The notes: generated by a model not told the origin, from the letters alone. A stretch of DNA of 61,720 bases from an uncultured Clostridium sp. (GCA_948442365.1 CAOJRU010000011.1:1-61720), one strand, 5' to 3'. Shown: positions 1 through 9,106, counted from the first letter of the stretch. A program made the numbers and translations.

Positions 1-127
1 TATGTTGATACACCAATAGTTTAGCTAAAAAGAATATGTCCTGGTGCACCATTTTACCTTCTAATTAGATTCAATTTTATATGTTTTATTTAACTATTTT
101 ACTATGTGTCTAGTTACAACACCATAA

Positions 128-168
128 AACCGCTTATACTAATAGTACTAGCGGTTCTATTTTTTTTA
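128..168 (+). terminator. Intrinsic terminator
   Basis: The arms AACCGCT (128-134) and AGCGGTT (150-156) pair, with an inner TACT/AGTA stem, and are followed by a long T run on the + strand. It would end a + strand transcript entering from before the window and may also serve the convergent gene at 194. The first 127 bases hold no ORF I can support. Confidence 0.6.
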
Positions 169-193
169 TTTTATTTCAGATAATTCACAGTAA

Positions 194-2068
194 TTACTTT
201 TTTTCTTCTCCACTCTTATCTTTTTGTGTAGGAAAAATAGCTTGCTCCTTAGTATTTTCATTATCCTCTTGTTTTTTAATCGCATCCATAATCATGATAA
301 ATTTAACAGTACCACTATTTCCGCCATTTAACATAGTAAAATTGTTATATTCTTCTGACAACTCTACTAATTTTTTCATTCGTTCACTTATATCCTTTAC
401 ATCACTATTTATATAATTACAAATCTTTTGGATTCCTTCTTCATTAAAAGTTTTAATTCCATCTGCTAACGTATTAGCCCCCTCATTTAGCCCATTTACT
501 CCATTTTTTAACGAATTCGTTCCTTCTTTTAAACTACCTAATCCATTTGTTAATTGATTTAATCCTTCTCCTAAGGTATTCATTTGTGTAATTATTTGAC
601 TTTGCGCAACTGATTTTACTTGTTCTGCCACTTGTTTGGCAATTGTTGTTGCTGTGGTTTGAGCAGTTTGCGTTGCTGTCATTTGAGCCACACTTTGAGC
701 TGTTCCATTAGCTACATTTCCTGCCACTTCTTCTGCTACTGCTTGTGCTGTCATATTTGCCACTTGCTTTGCTGTTTGTTTAGCCGTAGTTTCTGCTGCT
801 GATATAGCTGAATTCTGAGAAAATTGTAAAATAACTTGTTGTTGATCTGCTGGTAAAGACATGTAGTTACTATTAGCTTCTAGTCCAAGCTTTACATTAC
901 TTGCTATTTGTTGCTTTTGGTCGGCTGTTAATGCTAAATTGGCTACTTGACTTTCTGCCTTTTGTCCAATTTCTAATTTTTGGCCTTGTATGCTTTGTAC
1001 AGCTACTGTTTGTGCTTGATTTCCTATTTGTGCTTTTTGTGTATCTGATAAGTTGGCTGCTTGTTTTGCTTGTTCTCCAATCGAATTTAATGTATTGAAA
1101 TCTATCACTTCGCTTTTATCACTAGCTAATTGATTAGTTGCCTTATTTACTTCTGATTTAATTTGCTTTGCTCCATTATAAGCAATATCCGCTCCTTCTT
1201 TTAATTCTTCTGTACCAGAAGCCAATTGATTGGTTCCTTCTGCTAATGATATACTTCCCTCTTGAATTTGATTACTTGCTGTTTCTAATGTATTTACTTG
1301 ATTATATACTTTATCTAATTGATCTAAAAAGTCCAAATCTCCTTTTTCTAATACTTTTGGTGTTACAAAAGTAACAACATTTCCAAATTCAAAATCTGTT
1401 GTATCCATTGTTATTTCAATACTATCCGGTATCTCCATATCGGTTTTATCTACTTTTAAGCTTTCTTGAAGTCCTGGCAAAGCCATTCCCATTACTAGCG
1501 TTTTACTTCCATCATTGATGACTTTCCCATTCGATATTTCTATATTTTTATTGGTATCATTTTGTAAAACAGTTCCTGCGACTGCTACAAAAGGGGTATA
1601 CATTTTTTGTTCCATTCCATTGATATTCACCTTGTGTTCTTCTTTGTTGGTATATTGTATAGTTATTTTTACATGTCCTGTTTTTCCTACTATTTCTTCT
1701 GGTTTTGCTTCTTTTCCATCTAATTCGTATTTTATTTGACATTCAACTGGTAATTCTTTTTGGCTTTCTCCTTGATAATAAATATCTTTTTGGTCTGCTT
1801 TCCAAATTAAAGAATTCCCCTCTTGTGTGAATTCTTCTTCTCCATTTGTACTTTCGATTTTTAATAAATCGCTTATATCTTCAATTACTTCTAATCCTTC
1901 TTTGTTCTCAATATGTGTACTTACGATAGTTTGATAATTTTCTCCCTCACTATTTATTTTTGAATAGATGGTTTCGTCTTTGGTAAAAGCAAATATTGGT
2001 ACAGTATAAGTACATATTGTACATAATAAGATACTTGCCATAATTTTTGTTTTTATTTTTTTATTCAT
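194..2068 (-). CDS. YhgE/Pip-like heptad-repeat secreted protein, partner of MMPL exporter
   Basis: Predicted 624-residue exported protein. An ATG 30 bases inside the longest ORF is preferred because it has AAAGGAAAG about 8 bases upstream and is followed at once by a signal peptide (MNKKIKTKIMASILLC...). Residues about 60-260 form a globular extracytoplasmic part. From about residue 265 there are repeats of the xxxLxxG type (for example LASGTEELKEG, LTNGLGSLKEG), the pattern seen in YhgE/Pip proteins and MMPL-associated proteins, flanking a long Ala/Gln/Thr-rich coiled stretch (QTAKQVANMTAQAVAEE type). It lies downstream of the MMPL gene on the same strand, about 140 bases apart, so one operon is likely. 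Role inferred: periplasm-like or surface accessory of the exporter. Unlike full YhgE it shows no clear C-terminal membrane bundle; it ends in a charged Lys/Glu tail. Confidence 0.7.
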   Translation of the reverse strand: MNKKIKTKIMASILLCTICTYTVPIFAFTKDETIYSKINSEGENYQTIVSTHIENKEGLEVIEDISDLLKIESTNGEEEFTQEGNSLIWKADQKDIYYQGESQKELPVECQIKYELDGKEAKPEEIVGKTGHVKITIQYTNKEEHKVNINGMEQKMYTPFVAVAGTVLQNDTNKNIEISNGKVINDGSKTLVMGMALPGLQESLKVDKTDMEIPDSIEITMDTTDFEFGNVVTFVTPKVLEKGDLDFLDQLDKVYNQVNTLETASNQIQEGSISLAEGTNQLASGTEELKEGADIAYNGAKQIKSEVNKATNQLASDKSEVIDFNTLNSIGEQAKQAANLSDTQKAQIGNQAQTVAVQSIQGQKLEIGQKAESQVANLALTADQKQQIASNVKLGLEANSNYMSLPADQQQVILQFSQNSAISAAETTAKQTAKQVANMTAQAVAEEVAGNVANGTAQSVAQMTATQTAQTTATTIAKQVAEQVKSVAQSQIITQMNTLGEGLNQLTNGLGSLKEGTNSLKNGVNGLNEGANTLADGIKTFNEEGIQKICNYINSDVKDISERMKKLVELSEEYNNFTMLNGGNSGTVKFIMIMDAIKKQEDNENTKEQAIFPTQKDKSGEEKK

Positions 2069-2090
2069 TCTTATCTTTCCTTTCTTTTTA

Positions 2091-2110
2091 GTTGCCACTG
2101 GTTCCAGGTT
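2091..2110. repeat. Dispersed intergenic repeat end (GTTGCCAYTGRTTCCAGGTT)
   Basis: This 20-mer matches 41960-41979 at 18 of 20 positions. At the second site it is the left end of a palindromic intergenic element. The copy here is in the leader of the YhgE-like gene and looks like a solo or decayed end. Confidence 0.5.
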
Positions 2111-2207
2111 TATTTGGTAACTTTGACAACAGCTCCAAATTTTTTTAATAACTTTAAAATATTTTTATAATTATTTAGAGTTTCTTAACAGTCTTAGAAG
2201 ACTATCT

Positions 2208-4274
2208 CTAAATCCTTTTCATCTGTCTAGTTGTTTTACAGATTATCTTATCAAATATTAACAGAAATGCTGGTAATACGCTAATAACTACAATCATACT
2301 GATGATAGCTCCTCTTGACATTAAACTACATAGGGAGCCTATCATTTCTATTTTGGAATAAGCTCCTACTCCAAAGGTTGCTCCAAAGAAACAAAGGCCA
2401 CTTACTACGATGGAACCAATGGAACTTCCTAGTGCTTCATTGATTGCTTCTTTCTTGTTGTTTCCTTCTTTCCTTTTAGTAATATAATTCGTTGTAATTA
2501 AAATAGCATAATCTATGGTAGCTCCTAATTGTATGGTTCCAATCACAATGGATGCTACAAATGGTAAGGTTGTATTAGTATAAAACGGTATTCCCATATT
2601 GATAAAAATAGCAAATTCAATTACAATGATTAAAATAACTGGTAAAGAAATGGATTCTAATACCATAATCATAATAATAAATATAACCGCTATAGAAACC
2701 ACATTAACACTATTAAAATCATGATCACTAATTTCTACTAAATCTTTCATCAATGGTCCTTCTCCTGCTAGTATGGCTTTTTCATCATATTGTTTAATAA
2801 TGTTATTAATTTGTGTGATCTGTTCATTTAATTCATCAGTTGCCATTTCATATTTTGAATTAATAATTATCATTTGATATTTATCATTTTCAAATATGCT
2901 ACTAATATCTGATGGTAATATACTTTCTGGTATGCTTCCTGCTATTTTGGCATAGCCTAATGTCCATTCAATTCCTTCTATATTTTCTATTTTATTTAAC
3001 ATCTCATTTATTTTATAGTCTGGTATATTTTTGTCTACTAACAACACTTCTGCTGATACAATGTTAAATTTATCTTTTAATGCGTTATTGGCTTCTACAC
3101 TTTTTAAGGTTTCTGGTAGAGATTTATCTAAGTTGTAATATACTTCTGTATGAGTATAACCATAAATAGCTATTGGTAAAACAATCATAAATACTAAGAT
3201 GATTATTTTATAGTGTTTTATTACCATATCTTTTACTTTTGTGAATTTAGGCATAATTTCTTTATGTTTTGTTTTTTCAATTAAGTTATCAAAACTTAAT
3301 AATATGGCTGGTAAAATGGTTATAACACTAATGACTCCTAATAAAACTCCTTTCGCCATAACAATTCCTATGTCTTTACCTAATGTTAAGTTCATACTAC
3401 AAAGTGCTAAAAATCCAGCAATGGTGGTAAGAGAACTTCCTACAACAGACACCATTGTTTTACTGATGGCTTGTGCCATTGCTTGATTTTTATCTTGATG
3501 GTTTTTCTGTTCTGCTTTATAACTATGGTATAAGAAAATAGCAAAATCCATTGTTACTCCTAGTTGTAGAACCGCACTTATGGCTTTTGTAATATACGAT
3601 ATTTGCCCTAAAAAGATGTTACTTCCCATATTATATAAGATAGCAATTCCTATGTTTAGTAATAAAAATAAAGGTGCAATATAGGAATCTAAGGCTATTT
3701 GCAAGATAATAATACATAATGCTACGGCTATTACGACATAAATAGCAATTTCAGAGTTTGATAAATTTCTCGTGTCTAATATGGTAGCAGACATTCCACT
3801 TATTTTGCATTGCTCATTTGTTATTTCTCTTAGTGTTTCAATGGTTTGCATGGTGGTGTCTGATGAGATGCTATCTTTAAAAGTAACTAATAATACGGTA
3901 TCTCCTTCTTTGTAAATTTTATGTTTGATTTCATCTGGTATCATTTGAGTTGGAATACGTGTTCCAATCATGTCTGCTATTCCTATTACTTTTTCTACGT
4001 TATTGATTTCTTTAATTTTATTTTCTAATTGTACGATTTCTTTTGTTTTCATATTTTCTAGTACAATCATCGAAAAGGCTCCCATGTTGAAATCTTCTGA
4101 TAGTATATTTTCACCTTGTATGGTTTCGATGTCTTCTGGTAAATACACTAAAATGTCATAATTGATTCGTGTCATTTTCATTCCAATTAGGGATGGTATT
4201 AATAATAAAAGTGCTGTTATTAATATGATTTTTTTATGTTTGCAAACAAATTCTCCAAATTTAAGCTGAAACAT
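2208..4274 (-). CDS. RND superfamily MMPL-type exporter
   Basis: Membrane transporter of 688 residues with the two-fold RND/MMPL layout: one N-terminal TM (about residues 18-35), an extracytoplasmic loop, a five-to-six TM block (about 180-350, including a conserved acidic residue in GVTMDFAIFLYHSY), then a second TM, loop and TM block whose matching motif is GATIDYAILITTNY. These Asp-Phe/Tyr motifs are the proton-relay positions of MMPL proteins. The start is the ATG at 4274 (MFQLKFGEF) because AAAGGAG precedes it; the longer ORF would begin inside the upstream operator. Substrate unknown; lipids, peptides or drugs are typical of the family. A divergent TetR gene and two shared palindromes upstream indicate repressor control. 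A weak hairpin (2174-2212) overlaps the stop codon. Confidence 0.85.
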   Translation of the reverse strand: MFQLKFGEFVCKHKKIILITALLLLIPSLIGMKMTRINYDILVYLPEDIETIQGENILSEDFNMGAFSMIVLENMKTKEIVQLENKIKEINNVEKVIGIADMIGTRIPTQMIPDEIKHKIYKEGDTVLLVTFKDSISSDTTMQTIETLREITNEQCKISGMSATILDTRNLSNSEIAIYVVIAVALCIIILQIALDSYIAPLFLLLNIGIAILYNMGSNIFLGQISYITKAISAVLQLGVTMDFAIFLYHSYKAEQKNHQDKNQAMAQAISKTMVSVVGSSLTTIAGFLALCSMNLTLGKDIGIVMAKGVLLGVISVITILPAILLSFDNLIEKTKHKEIMPKFTKVKDMVIKHYKIIILVFMIVLPIAIYGYTHTEVYYNLDKSLPETLKSVEANNALKDKFNIVSAEVLLVDKNIPDYKINEMLNKIENIEGIEWTLGYAKIAGSIPESILPSDISSIFENDKYQMIIINSKYEMATDELNEQITQINNIIKQYDEKAILAGEGPLMKDLVEISDHDFNSVNVVSIAVIFIIMIMVLESISLPVILIIVIEFAIFINMGIPFYTNTTLPFVASIVIGTIQLGATIDYAILITTNYITKRKEGNNKKEAINEALGSSIGSIVVSGLCFFGATFGVGAYSKIEMIGSLCSLMSRGAIISMIVVISVLPAFLLIFDKIICKTTRQMKRI

Positions 4275-4296
4275 TCTAATTCTCCTTTCTTCGAAA

Positions 4297-4345
4297 TGAC
4301 CATTAGTCATTTTCTATATTATATTACTTTTATGACCATTGGTCA
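4297..4345. promoter_or_regulatory. Twin palindromic operators between exporter and TetR genes
   Basis: Two near-identical 13-base palindromes, TGACCATTAGTCA (4297-4309) and TGACCATTGGTCA (4333-4345), begin 36 bases apart in the divergent promoter region. The TGACCAnnGGTCA pattern is typical of TetR-family half sites. The first overlaps the leader of the MMPL transcript. The neighbour TetR protein is the obvious ligand, which is an inference. Confidence 0.75.
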
Positions 4346-4439
4346 ATACTTTTTATATTTTTATTGATTATTTTTTTTTTTTATGCCATAATAATGTTAA
4401 ATTAGTTTAAAAATAAAATATAAAATTTAAGGAGATATT

Positions 4440-5033
4440 ATGGGGATTACAGAACAAAAAAATGAAAAAGAAAATAGATTATTAAATACTGCCTTTCAAT
4501 TATTTACTGAAAAAGGATTAAAAAGTACATCTATTCAGGAAATTGTAGATAACGCCAAAGTTGCTAAAGGCACTTTTTATTTATATTTTAAAGATAAATA
4601 TGAAATTCGAGATGTTCTTATTATGAAAAAATCAGAAAAATTATTTTCAGATGCTTTATCAAAAATGAGAAAAAATTACCTAAAAGATTTTTCCGATCAA
4701 ATTATTTTTATTATTAATTATGTAATAGATGAACTTGCTAAAAATCCTCTTCTTTTACAATTTATTTCTAAGAATTTATCTTGGGGTGTTTATAATAAAA
4801 CCATTATTAAATTATATGATAAACCAGAAGACAAAGAAGATGGATTGTATTCTTTATTTTTAAAAGGTGTGGAAGAAAATCATATTCCCTTAAAAAATCC
4901 TAGAGTTACTTTGTTTATGATTATAGAATTGGTAAGTTCTACTTGCTTTGATTCTATTTTATATAAAAATCCCTTACCTATTGAAGAATATAAACCTTTT
5001 TTGTATGACGCAATTCGTGGATTTTTGAAATAG
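4440..5033 (+). CDS. TetR/AcrR family transcriptional regulator
   Basis: A 197-residue protein with a classic TetR N-terminal helix-turn-helix: residues about 10-60 include LLNTAFQLFTEKGLKSTSIQEI followed by AKVAKGTFYLYFKDK, the recognition-helix signature. The remaining two thirds is an all-helical ligand and dimer domain without recognisable ligand motif. ATG at 4440 follows AAGGAGATATT. It is divergent from the MMPL exporter, and the intergenic region carries two TetR-style palindromes, so it most likely represses the exporter operon and itself. Family assignment is firm; the inducer is unknown. Confidence 0.88.
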   Translation: MGITEQKNEKENRLLNTAFQLFTEKGLKSTSIQEIVDNAKVAKGTFYLYFKDKYEIRDVLIMKKSEKLFSDALSKMRKNYLKDFSDQIIFIINYVIDELAKNPLLLQFISKNLSWGVYNKTIIKLYDKPEDKEDGLYSLFLKGVEENHIPLKNPRVTLFMIIELVSSTCFDSILYKNPLPIEEYKPFLYDAIRGFLK

Positions 5034-5070
5034 TTGCCAAAAAGGTCTGTCCCCACTGGCACATTGGCAA
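5034..5070. repeat. Palindromic intergenic repeat (solo copy)
   Basis: Starts directly at the TetR stop codon. TTGCCAAAAAGGTCTGTCCC continues into ACTGGCAC, nearly the same as the right arm of the 184-base element at 22426-22609. The TTGCCAA...TTGGCAA ends can pair. Confidence 0.65.
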
Positions 5071-5122
5071 CCTTTGGCATATTATTTTAATTGCCCCATA
5101 TATTAATATGGGGTGAATTCTT

Positions 5123-6172
5123 TTGTTAATAAAATCATTCAAAATAAGTAAGAAATTGATTATCGTTTTTATACTATTAATTATTTTATTATCTAGCATT
5201 GTTATATTTTATTCTTTTGCTAGTGATAGTACAAATAGTGATGAAATAGAAGAAAAAAAGAATTTTATTAAGTGGGTAGATTTTAATGTTACTTCTGAAG
5301 CCTTAAATCTAACTGCTAAATTAGATATTGATTCTCATAATAAAAAAGAAGAGATTACTTATAATTGGATTGAACTACTTGCTATCTTGTCTTGTAAAAA
5401 TGGTGGTAATTTTAAAAATTTCAAACCAAAAGATCTAAATGATTTGATAGGAGAATTAAAAAATGGACAGTCTATACAAGATTTAACACAAAACATGAAA
5501 TTTTATGATTATTACTTTGAAAGTTATTCTGCTGTTTTAGGTGGTTTTATTGGTAATTATTCAATCGAAGTTTTAAATGAAGATGGCTCTAAATCTTATC
5601 AAGAAAAATATGGTCTAAAAGCTTTTCTTCCAATTGCCAAAAATTATTCTTTTAGCCATTACGATGACTTTGGAAATTCTAGGTCTTATGGCTTTAAAAG
5701 AACCCATCTAGGAAATGATCTAATGGGTAGTATTGGTACTCCTATTGTTGCTGTAGAATCTGGTATTGTGGAAAATTTAGGTTGGAACCAATATGGAGGC
5801 TGGCGAGTTGGTATTCGAAGTTTTGATACAAAACGCTATTATTACTATGCTCATTTAAGAAAAAATCACCCCTATAGTGAGGGCTTGGAAGAAGGGATGA
5901 CTGTTAAAGCTGGTGATGTGATTGGCTATCTTGGAATGACTGGCTATAGTATAAAGGAAAATGTTAATAATATTAATGTTCCTCATTTACATTTTGGTAT
6001 GCAATTGATTTTTGACGATTCTCAAGTGGATAGTCCAAATGAAATTTGGATTGATGTTTACCATATTATTGAGTTTTTAATGAAAAATCGTAGTGAGGTT
6101 TATATGGCTAATAAGGAAACAAAGGATTATGAAAGAAAGTTTGATTTTATGGAAAATAGTTTGACAGAATAA
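5123..6172 (+). CDS. Membrane-anchored M23 family metallopeptidase
   Basis: A 349-residue protein with an N-terminal membrane anchor (about residues 10-32) and a C-terminal LytM/M23 domain (about 175-310). The zinc ligands are visible: HLGND (HxxxD) near residue 193 and HLHFG (HxH) near 289, so the site looks intact. The family cleaves peptidoglycan peptide bridges, here on the outer face. The segment between anchor and peptidase (about 35-170) is not recognised. The start is TTG at 5123, eight bases after GGGGTG; no ATG fits better. Variants of this fold also act in sporulation, and the sequence does not decide between growth and sporulation roles. Confidence 0.85.
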   Translation: MLIKSFKISKKLIIVFILLIILLSSIVIFYSFASDSTNSDEIEEKKNFIKWVDFNVTSEALNLTAKLDIDSHNKKEEITYNWIELLAILSCKNGGNFKNFKPKDLNDLIGELKNGQSIQDLTQNMKFYDYYFESYSAVLGGFIGNYSIEVLNEDGSKSYQEKYGLKAFLPIAKNYSFSHYDDFGNSRSYGFKRTHLGNDLMGSIGTPIVAVESGIVENLGWNQYGGWRVGIRSFDTKRYYYYAHLRKNHPYSEGLEEGMTVKAGDVIGYLGMTGYSIKENVNNINVPHLHFGMQLIFDDSQVDSPNEIWIDVYHIIEFLMKNRSEVYMANKETKDYERKFDFMENSLTE

Positions 6173-6199
6173 GTCGAAGAATAAAATTTTATGTCAAAT

Positions 6200-6228
6200 T
6201 TGTCAACGCTGGAAATATATGGTATAAT
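6200..6228 (+). promoter_or_regulatory. Sigma-A type promoter of the small ORF at 6264
   Basis: TTGTCA (6200-6205), a 17-base spacer ending in the extended element TGG, then TATAAT (6223-6228). The spacing is ideal and the site is directly upstream of a strong ribosome binding site. Confidence 0.7.
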
Positions 6229-6263
6229 ATTATATACGTCATAGGATAAAGGAGGTAAAACAT

Positions 6264-6407
6264 TTGCAACGCTATGCTAGGAGAAAAGGACGTGGTTATT
6301 TCTTAACTCCTCTTTCAAAAAATGAACGACCTGGTGCTCCACTGGAAGGTTTATTATATTCCAATGGTATTGTAAATCATTTAGTTCTCAAGATTATCTT
6401 AGCATAG
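6264..6407 (+). CDS. Orphan 47-residue basic small protein
   Basis: Short ORF starting at TTG, five bases after AAAGGAGGTAAAAC. It has its own promoter (6200-6228) and a GC-rich terminator 11 bases after the stop, so it is laid out as a complete monocistronic gene. The product begins MQRYARRKGRGYFLTPLSKN, an Arg/Lys-rich head, followed by an uncharged tail ending LVLKIILA. There is no signal peptide and no motif that I recognise. It could be a small nucleic-acid-binding protein, or the transcript could itself be a structured RNA with the ORF as part of it. The strong expression signals are seen; function is unknown. Confidence 0.55.
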   Translation: MQRYARRKGRGYFLTPLSKNERPGAPLEGLLYSNGIVNHLVLKIILA

Positions 6408-6417
6408 AAATACCTGG

Positions 6418-6452
6418 CCGCCGGAATTTTTTACAGCCGGCGGTTTTCTTTT
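6418..6452 (+). terminator. Strong GC-rich intrinsic terminator
   Basis: CCGCCGG (6418-6424) pairs with CCGGCGG (6437-6443) and is followed by TTTTCTTTTATTTTTT. It ends the small ORF transcript and overlaps the stop of the convergent HtrA gene. It is one of the few GC-rich spots in the window. Confidence 0.85.
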
Positions 6453-7587
6453 ATTTTTTGCCTAATACAACTTTTATTTCTTTATTAATTTTTCCCCTTG
6501 TAACCTTGAAAATCACTTCATCATTTGGTTTTTTTGTATAAATATATTGTCTTAAATCATTCATAGTATTCAAAGACACATCGTCAACACTTGTAATAAT
6601 ATCTCCTTCTTTTAACTCTGTATTATCTGCTGGACCATTTTTAGTAATTTGAGCCACATAAATTCCTTTGTCAAAATTAATATTAGAACCAGCATTTAGA
6701 TAGGGAATTACTTCTTTATCATAGGCATAAATTCCAACTGTTGCCTCTTCAAATGTACCTGTGCTTCTAAAGCTATCAATAATTGGTTTAATAATATTAA
6801 TAGGAACGGCAAAACCAATTCCCTCTGCTGATGAAATTTTAACAGTATTGATTCCCAAGACTTCTCCATTTGGATAGATTAAGGGACCTCCACTATTGCC
6901 TGGATTAATGGTTGCATCTGTTTGAATTAAATCAGTCATATAAGAAGACTTATCACTTTCTTCAATTTTTATGGTTCTATTTTTGGCACTGATAATTCCT
7001 GAGGTTACGGTTCTTCTGAATTCAAATCCAATTGGGTTTCCAATGGCATAGACTGTTTCACCTACTCGAATTTGATCAGAATTCCCTAGTGGTATATATT
7101 CTAAATTTTTAGCATTTATTTTAGTAATTGATAAATCTAAGTCAGAGTCACTCCATACGACAGTTCCATCGTAATTATTCCCATTTTCTAAAGTAATATA
7201 ACATTTACTATATTTTTCACCAGTTACATGCTCATTGCTTAAAATATAACCATCTTCTGTCACTATCATTCCTGTTCCTAATCCTAGTTCGCTTTCTGTA
7301 CTTTTTGATAAAATACTATTTCCTGCATTTTTTAATTTAGAAATTCCAACTACTTTTCTCGTAGTTTCTTCAATAACATCAGCTACTTTTTTGCTTTCTT
7401 CTTTGGCTGTTTCCACAGTTTGCGTGCTAGGTGTGGATAACGTTCTAGTTGCTTCATATTCTGTTGGTTTTATTTCTATGTTTTGGTAGGTTATGTATAA
7501 ATAGAAAATAAATATCCATACAACCATTGCTAAAATAGTACTTATTAATACTTTTTTTTGATTACTCATTTTCTTCTTTTTTTTCAA
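6451..7587 (-). CDS. HtrA/DegP-like S1C serine protease with PDZ domain
   Basis: Membrane-anchored trypsin-like protease of about 378 residues. A short basic head is followed by one TM segment (about residues 14-34), a Ser/Thr/Glu linker, the protease domain (about 95-270) and a C-terminal PDZ domain (about 285-375). The triad is visible: His in SNEHVTG, Asp in SDLDLSI and Ser in NPGNSGGPL. The first TTG of the ORF lacks a ribosome site; the TTG 16 codons in, preceded by GAGGTGGGAAA, is chosen. Family role: degradation of misfolded exported proteins under envelope stress. The gene stands alone, convergent with the small ORF. Confidence 0.88.
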   Translation of the reverse strand: MKKKKKMSNQKKVLISTILAMVVWIFIFYLYITYQNIEIKPTEYEATRTLSTPSTQTVETAKEESKKVADVIEETTRKVVGISKLKNAGNSILSKSTESELGLGTGMIVTEDGYILSNEHVTGEKYSKCYITLENGNNYDGTVVWSDSDLDLSITKINAKNLEYIPLGNSDQIRVGETVYAIGNPIGFEFRRTVTSGIISAKNRTIKIEESDKSSYMTDLIQTDATINPGNSGGPLIYPNGEVLGINTVKISSAEGIGFAVPINIIKPIIDSFRSTGTFEEATVGIYAYDKEVIPYLNAGSNINFDKGIYVAQITKNGPADNTELKEGDIITSVDDVSLNTMNDLRQYIYTKKPNDEVIFKVTRGKINKEIKVVLGKK

Positions 7588-7648
7588 ATTTCCCACCTCT
7601 TCTATAGTATTACCAAGTTTTTGTTTTTTAAACAATTTTGAGGATGAT

Positions 7649-7735
7649 TTTGGGACAGAGGAAAAAATTATGATGATAAAATTTAATTATATCTATATTA
7701 ATTTATTTATCATAATACTTCTTCTGTCCTCCAAA
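7649..7735. repeat. Imperfect palindromic intergenic element
   Basis: TTTGGGACAGAGG near the left edge and CTTCTGTCCTCCAAA at the right edge are inverted, and the inner ATTATGATGATAAA/TTTATCATAAT also pair. The whole can fold as one long hairpin. It resembles the other gene-edge palindromes of this window in layout but not closely in sequence. Confidence 0.45.
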
Positions 7736-7750
7736 TTATCCAAAATTACA

Positions 7751-7797
7751 AAAAACCTTAAATATCTAAATTAATTCTTCAGATATTTAAGGTTTTT
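7751..7797 (-). terminator. Bidirectional intrinsic terminator
   Basis: Perfect 17-base arms (AAAAACCTTAAATATCT and its complement) around a 13-base loop, with T runs on both strands. On the - strand it lies about 45 bases after the stop of the prepilin-like gene. Confidence 0.85.
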
Positions 7798-7840
7798 ATT
7801 TTTTTATATAAAAACGAATTATTTTAATCTCAAATTTTAA

Positions 7841-9106
7841 TTATTTGCCATAAAATTGTATTTTTAAAAAATCTACTTTTCCTTGACTTGTACTTTCAGT
7901 TATATATAATCTCCAATATCTAGATTTTTTTCTATTTGTTGAAGAATTTATTACTTCTGTTACTTCATTAGAAGGTTTTGTATATTGCGTAAATTCATAT
8001 ATGGTCTCCCATTCTATATTATCATTTGAAGATTGTAAATACATCTTAGTTGGCGCATAATTATTACCTGGTTTCACATAAACTTTATAAATCCATACTT
8101 TGTTCTCTTCTCCAAAATCATAACCTATATAAGCTGGTAATCCATCACTTTCTGTTTCCCAATCTGTATAACCTGGTCTTCCTCCTATAAAAGCATTAAC
8201 TGGAGAATGTTTCGCTTCATTACGTAAATAGCTTGAATATAAAGTATTTCCTGTTTTTGTTTCTGGGTCATATAATTCTAGATCTGTGGTTGGTAAATTA
8301 ATGACCCCACTATCATCTAAAGCCTTGATTATATTACTGTTTTCTCCTGTTATATCACCATCACTCGCTAATATTTTATCTCTCCATATATCATTACTAA
8401 TTATCAAATCTATCGCTTTTTCATTTTCAAATAGTTTAGTAGATAATTGTGTGTCTTGTGTTATTTTTTCCATAAAAATATCTGGATTTTTTATGATATA
8501 TTCTAATTTTTCTGGTTCTTGTATGGCTTTACCAAATTCTTCTGGATTGGTTAATAGGGAAGGATCTACTTTGACTTCTTCTTTTTTTTCTGTTCCAAAT
8601 ATTTCCTTTTCAAATTCTTCTTTTGTTTTAAATTCTTCTTTGTCTGTTGCATCAGTTATTGTTCCTACTAATACTCCTTCTATTTGACTTGTCTCCCCAA
8701 TTAAAAATTTATATTTTGCATATTCATTTGCTGATACTACAATAGCTTCTAAAGTTACTCCATTGTTTCTGTCTACTCCTTCTTTTATGGAAGCTTCTTC
8801 TTTATTGTAGTATTTCTCTATGGTTATATTATCTGCCTTATACATACCTTCTTCTATGTCTTGTATTGTACATTTTTCTCCTTTAACTTCACTTTCCGCT
8901 TGTATTGCTATTCTCCTCAATTTTATGATTTCTTCAGCTGATGTATATTCCGTCCTTATTTGTGCTATTTTGGATTTTGTTAAAATCCCATTTTCTCCTG
9001 TTAATGCTGCAATACTGATTGCTGCTAAAATTAATAATACAATAATGGTAATGACTAAGGCTATTAATGTAATCCCTCTGTTATTTAAGTTTTTGGATTT
9101 TCTCAT
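7841..9106 (-). CDS. Prepilin-like surface protein with C-terminal discoidin-like domain
   Basis: Protein of 421 residues. The N-terminus is a class III signal: a short basic head, then NRG|ITLIALVITIIVLLIL, matching prepilin peptidase cleavage after Gly and the hydrophobic helix of type IV pilins and pseudopilins; the canonical Glu at +5 is replaced. The middle (about 45-265) is charged and helical. The last about 125 residues (from about NAFIGG to YWRLYITES) resemble F5/8 type C (discoidin) carbohydrate-binding modules: NAFIGG, YIGYDFGEENKV, QSSNDNIEWETIYE, SRYWRLYI. GAGGAAA precedes the ATG. A sister gene at 30054 has the same N-terminus. Likely displayed on the cell surface to bind glycans; no assembly genes are nearby. 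Confidence 0.7.
   Translation of the reverse strand: MRKSKNLNNRGITLIALVITIIVLLILAAISIAALTGENGILTKSKIAQIRTEYTSAEEIIKLRRIAIQAESEVKGEKCTIQDIEEGMYKADNITIEKYYNKEEASIKEGVDRNNGVTLEAIVVSANEYAKYKFLIGETSQIEGVLVGTITDATDKEEFKTKEEFEKEIFGTEKKEEVKVDPSLLTNPEEFGKAIQEPEKLEYIIKNPDIFMEKITQDTQLSTKLFENEKAIDLIISNDIWRDKILASDGDITGENSNIIKALDDSGVINLPTTDLELYDPETKTGNTLYSSYLRNEAKHSPVNAFIGGRPGYTDWETESDGLPAYIGYDFGEENKVWIYKVYVKPGNNYAPTKMYLQSSNDNIEWETIYEFTQYTKPSNEVTEVINSSTNRKKSRYWRLYITESTSQGKVDFLKIQFYGK

Noticed and set aside
1557..1742. Short - and + strand frames inside the YhgE-like gene
   Set aside because: They are out-of-frame shadows of the 624-residue gene, without ribosome sites or family features.
2174..2212. Terminator of the MMPL gene
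   Set aside because: TTTAGAG/CTCTAAA and AGTCTT/AAGACT can pair, but there is no T run on the - strand, and the downstream gene is probably in the same operon.
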